In this document: piece after piece, positions 12,249 to 24,417 of the stretch | How the letters are laid out: every line of letters starts with the position of its first letter | Position numbering within the stretch: position 1 is the first letter of the stretch | NCBI GenBank assembly: GCA_026873275.1 | Contig: JANTUC010000008.1 | Coordinates: 1,612,001-1,676,000, forward strand | DNA from: Pseudopithomyces maydicus | Taxonomy: Eukaryota > Ascomycota > Dothideomycetes > Pleosporales > Didymosphaeriaceae | Reading direction: 5' to 3' | DNA: 64,000 bases | Position numbers and translations under genes: made by a program | The notes under the pieces: generated by a model | What the model was told of the DNA's origin: nothing | Databases searched by the model: none | What the model saw: only the letters and a program-made list of their open reading frames with translations

Positions 12249-13599
12249 GGGGGAGATTGGAAGAAGGATTGGAGAGGATGAGGTGAGAGGTGGAGTAGAA
12301 GGGGAGGGTTGGTTTTTGGAAATATCTGGATTCTGGAAATCGGGTTGCGGAACTGGCTAGATGAGCAATAAATGAGTAATGAATAATGAATGAATGAAAA
12401 CTGAATTTAGCATGTACGCTTTTTTATGTGGTTGAGAGGTGAGTTTTGTTTTTATCTTCTTCTAATTGCGCTCATTGGACTAGTTGTTGCACCTCTCTAA
12501 ATATTCAACGTCAGGAAAGCATAGATAAATTTCTTTCGAAAAAGACATCTATCTCTAATTCGTATGTCCACCTGAGTGGTGCCAGCGTCCAACCTTTTGG
12601 ACTCCCCTCCTTTGGCTTCTTCATCCACAACAAGCCCGCAGGTTGCCCGGTATCCATTTCCCTTCGCACACGCACATCGATCCATCCAACAACCCCGTTC
12701 CCACCCTGCGCAGATCTCTACACACACCACACATCCATACCCATACCCACCCCTATCCCTCCCCTACACAGGGCGAGCAGAATGACCCATCGCCACGCAC
12801 GACCACATGCACGCTCACGCCCACGGTCCACCCGTTACCATCCATCCCCACCCCTCCAACCGGGGTCTCCCTTCGCCATATGCTTCCGCTGCTCCGTCCC
12901 CGCATATGTACGTACCTACGCACGTACGTATGCACGCATATTGTAAACGTGCTTGCATGGATGCACGCGCGGCACGATCGTGCTCGTGCTCGTGCCCGCG
13001 TCGCTGCATTGATCTGAGGTCGGGATGTGGCGGGCGAACGGTTTGGTTCGATGGGGCGAGTGCCGCGGAATTGGGGTGGCGAGTGGAATGGGCGTCGGTG
13101 TTTCAGGTTTGCATGGGGGCCGTGGGCGTACGTACGTGTATATATTGGGTGGAGGGGGACAGGCGGGCTTTTACAGGTTTGATGGAGGGTTTTTTATCGT
13201 TGGTCCTGGGGATGGTGGGTGTGAGATGGGTGGTTGAGATGGGTGGTTGAGATGGGTGGATGAGAGAGGGTATGGGGATCAGGGGGTGCGTTGCGAAGAG
13301 TGGTGGGAGTTGAGGCTGGGCGGATTGATCTGCGGTGGGAAATGGCGTCTGGTGGAAATCTTGAGTTTGCCTGTCGTTATCAAAGAAAAATGGGTGAGAA
13401 GAGAGGGAGCATTATGATCACCTCTCAAGTACATCTGAAGAACGACCGACCGACTGACCGATCTAACGGGCAAAATATTACACCGAGAACGCACATCTAC
13501 GCATACATCAAAGAAACATCTGAAGTCAAGCATTATACCTAAGCCGTTAGATACTCCATCGCCATACATATCTCAACTCTCATTCCAATTCTCCCACCA
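12249..13599. other. Convergent intergenic region between the P450 and WSC genes
   Basis: No gene recognised. The left part is G-rich on the + strand. The middle part (12640-13010) is C-rich with CACA and CGTACGTA-like simple sequence, and 13220-13260 has a short repeated GATGGGTGGTTGA unit. It contains the 3' ends of two genes that face each other. Confidence 0.6.
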
Positions 13600-16500
13600 T
13601 CACACCCCTCCGATCCTCCTCCACAAATTCATTCTATTCCTCCCACCACACAACTCTCCCCTCGACCCCCCACAACTAAAATCGCACTCTCCTTCTCCAA
13701 CCACACTGTTAATCCCCTCACCCCCCAGCCCATCTCCCACCCAGCACTCAATGCCATACTCCACACCCGCAAACTTCGCTCCTAGCGCCTCCGCAACCCG
13801 CACACACGACTCCACCGACATATTCCCCGCCACCACTCCCGACGCGAGAAGTCTCGGCGCCCCGCTATCCACTCTGCATCCCGCATACGTGTAGTTCCCC
13901 ACCGGCGACACCGGAACCACGGGGTCGGCGGACACCTTCGCGGCATCGGAAGAGCGGTACAGGGAGAGGCGGGCGGGACCGCCGCAGAGGGCTGTGGGAT
14001 CCCCTGGGCAGGGAGACGAACATTCCGAGAGGGGGCTTGGGAGCTGTTTTTCGGGAACGGGCCGCACTGTGGGGTGTTAGCGTTGGGGTTTGATTTGGGA
14101 GGGGGTTGATTGGCGAGAAGGGACGAGGGCAGGACTTTGTAATGTCGAGGTGGTGATTTGAGGGTGGGATCCGGGGACGTGGGCTTTGAGCACGGGGGAA
14201 TATTTGATGAGCTTGGGGCGGGAGAAATTCTTTTGGGTATATATTCTCGCCGTGCCCCATGGTTTCCTGGCAAGGAACGATATGAGGAAACAAAAGGAGG
14301 GAACGAGAAGGGAAGAGCAAGAGGGATGCCATGAGGGAGAAAAAGGGGGAAGAAGACGTACCCAGCATTCAGTGGAGTATTCGAGGCCGAAGTAAGCAAA
14401 CTGCGTGCAGTAGGTTGCGCACATGGAGGGCGTCATGGATGGATCAACCAGACGTGGAAGACCTCGTAGGGCACGGCCTTGTCCTTGGGATGCATTATCG
14501 GCCCAGCAGCCTACAAAAGTGTAGGAGCTGATGGATGGGGTTGCAGGTACCTGTGCTGTCGCCGAACCGGAAGACGTTGGGATACTGTTCGATGGCTGGA
14601 TACTGGTGGCTGGCAAAGACAACCTGCTCGAGCTAGAAGAAGAGGAGGATATGGTTATGGTGCTGAGTGGCGTGGAACTCGTGGTAATGGATGACGACAA
14701 TGCGTCAGGGCTTGACACTAAACCAGGACTGCTAGGAGAAATTGACGGTGAAGTTGTCGATAGCACAGAACTTGAAGAGGTGGGTAAAGGCAGGGAGATT
14801 GGTGCTTGTAGTGGGATTACAGAGCCAGTGCCATTTCTATACAACTGGAAATAGCTGGCACCGCCACAATTTTCGAATGTGTTTCCTGTGCAGTTCATCG
14901 CGCAGCTGGATTGGGGTGAGAGGACCGCTCCATCAAGAACATTATCCATCCAACACTCCCGCCCATATTCTAGGCCAAAGTACGCGTATTCCCTGGAAAC
15001 AGCCCTGGCAGCACAAAGCTCGATCGTCATGCTGTCGCTAGAGTATACAGCTTTTAAAGCTCTACTGTTCGGTTTCTCCGCATAGCAACCCATCTGAGAA
15101 TATCCTTGGATCGATACTGGATTGCCAAGAATCGCGGGCGTGAGCTGATAGGTACTAAGTCTCCAAGATCCGCCGCACACCTGATTACTGTTGGAAGCGC
15201 AAGGTATGCTGCACTGACCTTCGTCACCAGGGAAGAAGTTCAAGGGAATCCCGTTTCCACAGTAGCATTCACTCCCATATTCGGTGCCGAAGAATTGATA
15301 TCCAGAACAGAAAGATGCGCAGAAGTCTAGAGATACCGAGTTGTTGGATATTGTCTGAGCACTGAGCATTCTCGATGGTGTGTCTGCGAAGCAGCCAATA
15401 TACGTGTATGTTGACAACAGGATTCCTGGGAAAGACTTCGGATTGGGGATCCCCGAGGAAGATACAGAAATAGAGCCCGCAGAAGGAGATACTACCGATG
15501 AGACAGCTAAGGTAGGCGAAATGGCGATTGATGTTCGGCTATCAAAGACCACAGAAGAAGTAGAGCTTGAGCTGAAGGGTATTAAAACGACGGCAGTGCT
15601 TGTCGATCCAATAACTGTGGATGCTGGAATGGACGAAATACTTCCACCAGACGATGTAGTCGATGAAATCGAAACTGTGGAAGTGGTTGAAGTGGGAACG
15701 CTGGTCGTACTAGAAAGACTCAAACTGGTGACCGCGATAGCACTACCAGTCGAAATAACGATCGTAGACGACGGACTGAACCCAGCAACCGCCGAACTCG
15801 TACTTGCTAGCGTTATAGTACTGACCGAGCTACTAGGAAGACCTAAGCCATATTGATATACCATCATCTTGCTAGATCCACCGCAATATTGGCTGTTACT
15901 TCCTTTGCATGGTAAATTGCACAAAGTGGAATTCACCAGCGTGGATGCCGGATTCAAAGAAAATCCACATGTGCACTCTTGTGCAAACTCCAGTCCAAAA
16001 TACTGGTAACTAATACCGCACCATGTAGCGCACCACTGCACGGTCATAGCCAAATTAGACGTCGCGTTGAGTGTGATGGTTTTTCCCAAAGGCTCGGCAA
16101 AGCAGCCAATGTAGCCGTACTGACCAACGTATGGCACAATCTGTACAGGCGCAGAATTGGTGTTTCCATCAAAGGATTTGGAGTCCGCGAATAATGAAAT
16201 CCAGGAAGAGTCTTTGAGCATACCATTACCGCCGCAGGTTTGGTTGACGTTGCCAGTACAGCCGTAGTTACAGTTCTGATCATCGCCTAGTTGGATCGGG
16301 ATCGCCATGCCACACCAGCATTCCTGAGAAAATTGGGTACCTGCGAAAACGTAACCCAAGGAGCTACAGGTGTTGATGCATCTATTGTTGGTGTTGTTCG
16401 TTGGGTCTGAATATGCCTGAACAGCTAGCTGTCGAGGAAGTCCAGGATCGCCTTCTTTGAAGCAGCCCACATATTTGTATTGTGCGGTGCCGTTAGGCAA

Positions 16501-19500
16501 TAGAGGACCAACCTGCTCTGCGGCAGCATTACAGGTGAAATTGATGAAGAGCTTCCCAAGGTCAGGGTCGTTTGTATTCAGGGTCCACATCGCAGAACCG
16601 CTGTAATTCCCAATGTTGACCTGTGACTTTGGAACCGCGCAGAAAAGGTTTGCAGTAAAACTTTCATTGGCTGAAATGATTGTTCCTTCCGCAAGATCGA
16701 TGTTGTTTGACTTACCAATAATTCCTGGGATACCGTATGGAGGTTTTGAGACGGCAACGGATAACGGAACGGCAGTGGGCCCACCGCCATTGGTCAGTCG
16801 GAACAGTAAATTTCTTGTCTGCCCCTCATGTACAGTGCCAAACGTAAAAGAAGAAGTAGTGTTGTCGAAAGGAACCCAGCCGGAACCGTCGGGTGTTTGG
16901 AACTCGACAACAGCTCTTGGTTGCGTCCCTGCGTTACCGAGCAGAACTAGACTTGCAGAGCCTCCGTTGGAAAATGCTGTAAGGTAGACTGTTTTTGAGC
17001 TCAAAGTCAGCTATAGGGTCTACAGCACCTCTTGCTCAACAAGATTAAACTCCACCGAAACCGACAAGGCGGCGTACAATTACGATACATAACTTTCCAT
17101 ATAAAACTCGCTTACCTGTATCATTACCAGGCGTCAATGGACCATATGTAACTTTAAGAATGGTGGATGCACCCGCAGGAATAGTAGATGGTATCGAGTC
17201 GAAAATAAAGTCTCCGATTTGTAATTGACCGGAAGCAGTCACATTGGGCGTGGCCCAGGGCCCAGCAGGGGAAACTAAAGAGAAGCTGACGTTCGTAAAT
17301 GTCAAAATGGAGTCGCCAAGATTCCACACTAGGGTTGGTTGTTGCGAAGGCAATTGTCCTGCAACGACATTGAAAGCGATTGAGCCTGGCGCTATAGCCA
17401 GATGAGGACTGGCAGAGTGTCCGGTAGCCCTCAGGGTGACTAATGACTGCGAAGAATAGCCACTGGCAGTATTTTGTAGGTTTATTGTAACGTCGTCCGA
17501 AGTTTTACCTACATTAGACGGATTCGAACTTGCGTTGAAAGAGAAGGACCGGCCAGCTACGAGGCTGAGCGGCAATGTGGGAATGTTCGAGATTTTAAAA
17601 TCTGCCGAGCCGGTGGTATTAAGCAGGGATATGCTTTGAACGATGGTCTGATCCAGTGCTGTACACGTTATTACCAAAGGCGACGTAGTGGTCCTAATTG
17701 GTATAGCACCGAAGTCGTAAGGCGAGGAGCAGTCTAATATGTTCTTCACAGGCGAGCCAAATCCGTAGAGGAACCCCTGATTGGTACTGATATAAACTCG
17801 ACCATCACCAAAGACAGGACGAGAAAACTTTGTTACGCCTGGAATGGTGAAGTTTCTCAAACTTATCAGTGGGCCACCGCCCGGCGGGGGTATAGGATCA
17901 TAGACTCGCAACCCGTAGCCTTGAACATCGGAAATCCAGAGAAGACCAGTACCTTCCTGATCATCTACTGTGGTCACAGTAGCTGCACCCGTTCCCAGGA
18001 TCCAAGCATTAACATCCGGAGTGTCCGAAACCTTCGTAAAGCCCGCATTACCGAGAGAGTCGCAGGAAAACTTGAAAACATGGGTTTTGAACTGTGTGAC
18101 TGGAACATACACGTAACCACCTGAAAGTGGAATCATCCCGGCTCCTGCATAAACCGAGTTCTCGTTCTGGTATACCTGAATCACATTGTCGCCATAGTTT
18201 GGCCCTTGCTGATAGCCTCCGAGATCGTCCAGATTCAGCCAGTACGTTTTCCCACTCTTACCCGTAACAACACCAATGCGTCGATGGTTCGAACAGTTGA
18301 AAACATCAGAGGGAAGTAACACCAAGGGCGTGGTACCTAAATCCCTATCAGATCCATCCAACTGGACCTTTTCGTATGGCATAAAGAAATCGATGATCGT
18401 GAGTGTGCCATCGTCGTTGATTTTAGCATTGACTGCAGCTTCTTCTAAAGAAGAGGGTGGACTGCGACCAGGGACGGCATTTCCAGTACTCTTCAATTGA
18501 GACGCATATCCGTTTCCTGTCGCAAAGTACATACTTCCTCGCCCATCGTAGGAGAGACCACCACCAGACATCCATATTCCCCCGCCTTTGACTGAATTTG
18601 GCTCTGGGCCGCCCTGAGTCGCAAAAGCTTCGACGATTTGTCCAGTTCTCTTATTGAAACCTATAATGGCTCCGGTATAGTTGTACTGAATGCAGTGGGA
18701 GGCATACCCGGTGTAGAGATAATCGCCGACAATAAGTTGGCCGGGTCGGGAATGCTCGTTACCGCCTAAAAAGAGACGATTGGGATTATTACGAAACGCC
18801 AGACCTTCTAGCGGAATAGGCCACCCCACTACTTCAGATAAGTCTTCAGTGTGGACGGCATGCTGCCAATATCTTCCATTCAATCGTCCGGGTGGGTTGA
18901 GAGGAGTAAAATTGCCATTCTGAAATTGCTCTGCGTATGTTTTCGCAGTGACATACCAGATGCCAGTATCAGGATCGATAATCCCAGTTGCAGTTATACC
19001 TATGAGAGGATTTATATCTACACAACCTGTTCTGTTTTAGCTTGAACATCTTATACAGAAAAGAAACCCCCATTAGACCTACTCTCTAAATCTGCTTGTA
19101 AGAATGGAACATGTAGATTCCGGGAAGCAACAATTACCCCAGTCTTGGCATCGATTTTGTACAAATTATTCTGAGTCGTTGCGACATATAAGTACTGAAT
19201 CCCATCACCCCCAGTATATACAAGTGGAGATGCGAAGATCTGCTCAGCCGCTAGGCCGTTGAAGTTACCGGGTAAGGTGGTTTTGAAAATTTGACCAAAC
19301 CCTGTACTCCTCACGGTATTAGGATCTAAGTTGTGATTACTATAGGCTTTGTGAGTGAAAGCTAGAAGTGTATTCTGCTGCCAGACGTACTTCTGATAAC
19401 CTGTGCGACTATAATCGCCTCCCCATGTGATTGAGTCGGTATCTCCAAAAGCGTGGACTCTCAATAACGGAAGGGCAAAGATTACTATGAAAAACAGCAG

Positions 19501-19587
19501 CACAGGATATGGAGAGACAAGATGTGTGACCATTGCGAAAAAGGTTTTATCAAATACAACTTCATCCAATATAAGTATGCACCCCAA
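13600..19587 (-). CDS. Secreted quinoprotein-like beta-propeller protein with six C-terminal WSC domains
   Basis: Predicted large cell-surface or secreted protein (about 1840 aa); the enzyme activity is not known. Exons are 19587-19068, 19026-17116, 16976-14362 and 14066-13600; the introns obey GT-AG and keep phase. A hydrophobic signal sequence lies after Met at 19533, which may be the true start. Residues up to about 600 look like a PQQ-type/quinoprotein propeller (repeated Y-x-T-G-D/N and LYKIDAKTG-like blades). Ig-like, choice-of-anchor-D-like segments follow (DFGAIPIRTTTSPLVITC and a second one in exon 3). Six WSC domains then follow, each starting Y-x-x-x-GC and containing E-C-x-C/W and C-GG signatures; their starts lie near 16480, 16120, 15410, 15090, 14510 and 13900. 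Ser/Thr-rich linkers, probably O-glycosylated, separate domains 2/3 and 4/5. WSC domains bind cell-wall glycans in yeast sensors. Exon 4 needs one extra C at 14031-14035 to hold the fifth WSC domain in frame. Confidence 0.85.
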
Positions 19588-21028
19588 CCACTTTGAGCTA
19601 GGCTGTATTATCGGTCATTTGTCACTATGCCAGTGACACGGGCGGTGGATAGAGAAAGAATGGGAGGGAAAAACTCCCAAGACCCAAAGATCTCGAAACC
19701 CAAGAGACTTTTCTAGTCAGCATCATGCCCATGTGTATTAGTTTGGCTTCAAGAAAGATGGAGCCACAGATCCGATAGAGTGTTTTATGGGAGAGCGAAC
19801 AAGGTTGTAGTTTTCATGGTCTATAGAACTCAACATCTGTGGCTGCGTCTTCGATGACGACCAAACATTGTGGTGGGTAAGACGGCAAGGAAGTAGTTCA
19901 TCAGGGCAGTATGCATGTAGCCCTGAATAAGCTCAACATACCGAGAGTGGAACTACGATCTGTCCTCATTTATCATTCAGCGGCTCTCCAACCAGAACGC
20001 TCCTAAAGATAGGTGACTACCGAGCCAGGGTTTTAGGTAAAATTGGTGTGACTCACTCTTCAGGCAAAGCCGATAAGAACGACTAGTACACAGGCTAGAT
20101 ATCGTCGATATGTCAACTCTCAACAGTTGCAACCCGAGTGACGAACAGGAGGTGAACTTTATGACGATTCCTCTGGAGATCACAGTTTGGCACACTCGTG
20201 GCACCTTTTCCAAAGGAACGTTTGCGTTGACTAGGTAGTGGCAGCTCGAGTGGCGATGACCAGATACCGAACTCCAAGCAAATGGCCCATGAACCGTTTA
20301 ACATCCACACCACAAACTTTTGAGAGAATTAGAGTTGATACACTTGGCTCTACTCAGACGAATATGCTAGGATATAGTTGAGATGCACGGCAAGGTTGAG
20401 ATCCAGCTCCAGCAGCTGGGGAGGTAGGTATGTACTGGCGTTTCAGAGGAGGATGAATTGCACGAAAGACCGTTCTTTGAATGTCAGGGCACGGTCGAGA
20501 AAGCCAGTCGTTGACCACCGGTCGATTCTGCAATATGATGTAGTGATGATGCCATAGAAAACATCCCTAGCGTCTCTGATCTTAGGCATCTATGTTTTTC
20601 TTGCCCGCTACGATAAGGCAAAATCCATCTGGTGTTGAGGCTGACATGTAGAAGAGCCGTGATTGGAAATTCTCTCTACAAGATTAGATAAATGAAGCAC
20701 CCCAAGCGCCAATCCTAAAAACAAGCAAGATTCGATGTGCTTCTGGAAACATCTAGAATATCGAGGCCTGAATAGCCTTTTGGTAAGACAGCTGTCAAGG
20801 TTACTCTTTGTAGTTTCTCTATCCGATGTGCTGATTGTCGGAATAAGCCGTGCTCTCCCGCAGAAGATGAACGAAAGCTACATCGTGTTTAACACAGTTT
20901 TCACATGATTTCTGAAAATTAAATAGGCATAAAATAAAACGAGAAAGTCACGAGCGGCTACATGAAATTTGACATTTGATGGTACCGCAACTACCGCGAC
21001 TACTAAGGTACCAGCCCCTCACAACCGC
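19588..21028. other. Intergenic region between the transporter and WSC genes
   Basis: About 1.4 kb with only short frames and no recognised product. It contains the promoter of the WSC gene (right-to-left) and the 3' end of the transporter. Composition is closer to 45-50 percent GC than in the 2-8 kb tract. Confidence 0.6.
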
Positions 21029-23187
21029 CTACATTTTCTCCCTTTCCTCAAACATCCCCGGCGCCTCACCATCGAACTGATACAACGGCTCCATAGGCGG
21101 GAGATCCTTCCTCAATACCTTCGTCTGCAAGTACCATGGCAGCTTCTCGGCATAGTACTTCGCGAACTCGGTGTTTCCCACGCTAAACACACTATCCAGC
21201 TCTTCTAACGTGAGTCCCTTCGTCTCCGGCAGTAAGAAATAGCAATAAATCCACCCGAAGAAGTTCCACGCCGCGTACCATCCAAACGCACCCTGGGGTG
21301 TGAATGCCCGCACCAGCGGCGGCCAGGTCAGCGACAGGATAAAGTTGAAACCCCAGCATGTCGCCGTCGCAAAGGACATGCCGACGTCGCGGATATATAG
21401 TGGGAAGGCTTCGGCGGAGTAGGTGAAAGGAACAGGACCCTCGCCTGGGGAGTATACAGCCATGAAGGTGAAGATTGCGGCGGCGATGCTGCCGAGGCGG
21501 GCGTCGGTAGGCTCGCCATTTTCATCGAGGGGGAGGAAGAAGGAGAGGCCGCACCAAAGTAGGCAGAGACCCATGAGGGGGAAGGTGGTGAGGAGGAGGT
21601 TGCGGCGGCCGAATGTGTCGATGGTGTAGATGGCGGGGATGGCGAAAAGCCAGTTGGTGACGCCAGTGCCGAATGAAACGAGGAGGGCGTTCTTCTCGGA
21701 GAAGCCAGCCTGGGTGAAGATGGTGGAGCCTAGTGGGGGGTTGTTAGTTCATGAATTGAGAGATGTAGGAAAGCATTGTAGGATACTCAGGGGAGGGGGC
21801 GTACTGTAGTATGCGATGACATTGACACCGCAGAATTGTTGCATGAACATAACGAAGAAGGATGACTGCGCAGCGCGTCGATTACGCTTGACGGTGAAGA
21901 ATTCCTTGAACAGATTCTTTCCTTCGCGCTCCGCTGTCTCAACTTCTAGAAGCTTATACGCGTAGTACATATCACGCGCAGCTTGAAGTTTGTGCTTACG
22001 TAGGCGGCAGAGCGCTTTGAATGCTTTGTCGTATTTGCCCTTCTCCATATACCTGGTGTATGTTCAGCAAAGTCTGTCTTTGATAACAATAAAATAGACT
22101 TACCATCGAGGGGACTCAGGGCAAAGATACACCTGAATCATGACCAGAAACGGAGGGATACTTGTCGAACCAAGCATCCACCTCCATGGGCTAGTCTCTC
22201 CGCCAATAAACGTCGTATTCTGAAACGCAACACTGACGACGAAACCAAGCATGATGCCAAAGGCAGTCCACATTTGCCACATCATAGTGAGCGCTCCGCG
22301 AATAGTCTTGGGCGCGGACTCTGCAGCGTACACGGGGGTTGTCGAGGACTTTGCGCCGACGGCGAAACCCAGGGCGAATCTTGCTATGAGGAGGTTGTAC
22401 CAGGAGTCTGCGGCAGCCATCCAGAAGCCCGTGACAAAGGAGATGAAGCAAGAGATGAAGATGGTGCCGCGGCGACCGAACAGTTTGTTCAGGGGCGCGT
22501 TGGTCCAGCATCCAATGAGGGCTGAGCAGAGATACGGCGCACCTGTAGATTTATTAGCACATGTACGAATAACTATCCGCTCTGGAGTAAGCATACCATT
22601 GAGAAGCCCTTGCTGCCATTCATTGGTGATGCCGAATTCTCTGAAGTAGAAAATCTATACACCACGTTAGCACCTCGACTCCGTAAACCCCAGCATCCCA
22701 ACGAATGCCACAGAACTATTCCACTCACCTGCGCGCCATTCACCGCCGTCTGATCCATCCCTTGCACAATCGCCGACCCGGCACACAGCACCACCAAAAA
22801 ATACAACATAAACGGATGATCCCACCGATGCGTAATCTCATGCCTCAATAACCCCTTCTCGTCCTCACTCAGCCTACTCACATACTCGAATCCATCGTCC
22901 CTCTGCCCCGTCCTCGCAATTAGCGCCCCCTTCTGGAACTCATCTCGGTACTCCGTCAGTCCCTTCTCTTCGACCCAGGCATCCACGTCGCGCAGGACCT
23001 CCTCTTCGCTCATCCCCGCGAGGGGATTGCGCAGCCGCGCTGCGACGGAGGCTTTACGGGTGGCGCTTGTCGCGGAGGCTCGTCGTGTGGCATCTTCGGT
23101 GTACTGGGTGTCGTTTAGGGAGGGCTTGCTGCTAGAGCCTGAGACCTCGGGGTCCGTGGCTTCGATGTCGGGTTTGGAGTGCCCCAT
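21029..23187 (-). CDS. MFS sugar/polyol transporter
   Basis: Proton-coupled sugar or polyol transporter of the major facilitator family (sugar porter type), predicted in the plasma membrane. Five exons: 23187-22729, 22654-22597, 22542-22104, 22052-21805 and 21729-21029, giving about 634 aa. Sugar-porter signatures are present in order: NGAQ in TM1, FGRRGTIF after TM2, RFALGFAVGAKSSTTPVY with AES in TM4-5, PESPRW at the end of TM6, QQFCGVNVIAYYS in TM7, FGRRN in the second half, and PETKGLTLEEL after TM12. The cytosolic N terminus is long (about 150 residues), acidic/Ser-rich at first and then helical (EEVLRDVDAWVEEKGL), as in fungal transporters annotated for inositol, maltose or quinate. The substrate cannot be resolved. 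No frameshift is seen, although the gene contains a C5 run. Confidence 0.92.
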
Positions 23188-24417
23188 CTTGGATCGGATG
23201 GAATCAGATCAGCTTGGTGAAGACCTCGTCGTATGTATGTGTGTGTGTAGACCCGATATCAGACCAAGCTGCCGACCACCTCTAAGCTAGCCAGCAATAC
23301 CAGTAACCTTTCGCTTCACTACACACAAATCTCACGTGTATACGTAGGTACGTACATGTAAACAAGTAAAGACGTCCAAAAGCCCACCCCCTCCCCTTAT
23401 ATACCGCCTCCCGTCCCACCCCCAGTTTTTTCCCACCCCATCCCATCCTACCGCATGTAATCCCCATCCCCACATCTCACGCTCTCCATACCCACCTCGG
23501 TCCCTACCTTCCACCCACCTACCCAGTTTTCCACCTCCCACCACGCACGCCAACCCCATCCTTCCATGGCCCACGTAACCGCACCTCCCCCTTCCCTGCC
23601 TCCCCTCAACGTCACAGTGGATCCCCCTCTGGGCGCCCCCTCTCGGCACCCTTGGCCCCGCCGCCCTGCGCCCTGCCCAGGCTCCGCGCCGAGGTCCCAC
23701 GCCGCGGGTTCAAGACGCCAAGGGGCGAGCGTGCGGAAGCGGAGGTGCGAAGCTGCGAATTGGGTGGGAGGTGTTGGGGTGGGGAAGGGAGTGGTGATGG
23801 GGGGATGGGGGCGGTGGGGCTTGGCGGGCTGGGCGGGGGATGGGTCGGCATGGAGGTTCCGATGGGGATTTTCTTATTCTGCTTTGGTAGGAGGGGTTTA
23901 GTTGAACGGTAGGGAGGGAGGGTGAGAAGTTAGGGGAGGGGCGTTAGGAGGGTGGTGGTGGTGAAGGTGAAGGGGGCGGGGGTAGAGTGGTGAGCTGAGG
24001 GAGTGCGGATGTGGATAATCAAATAGACTCTATGTCATTGTGGGATGAGAGTGACGCATTGAGGTCTTATGAAGAGGTGGTGGATCTTGAAATAACAAAT
24101 AGGAACGGTGGGTAACAGGAAACGTTGGTTCCACTCTTTCATCTTTATTATGTATACCTCTCTTCTGTATCCCTCTTCGACCTCCTAACCCCGTATTGAC
24201 CTTTTGTGCCCTTTCCATCAATAAGACCACTTCACTTTGAACCGAATTAAATCCTGCCATATGTACGCTCCATCCATTCGATTAAAACCATCATTATCGC
24301 ATCACAATCATTACTCATTCCACCCGAACATCAACCCATCTCGCAAAGGGGGAATAGAACATAGAAATACATACATACAGAGATAACCGATGCAGAGAAA
24401 AACCTCACCTCTCCCCG
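23188..24417. other. Intergenic region upstream of the transporter
   Basis: No gene recognised. It is strongly asymmetric: 23390-23680 is C-rich and 23750-23990 G-rich on the + strand. It contains the transporter promoter and the 3' end of the kelch gene. Confidence 0.6.
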
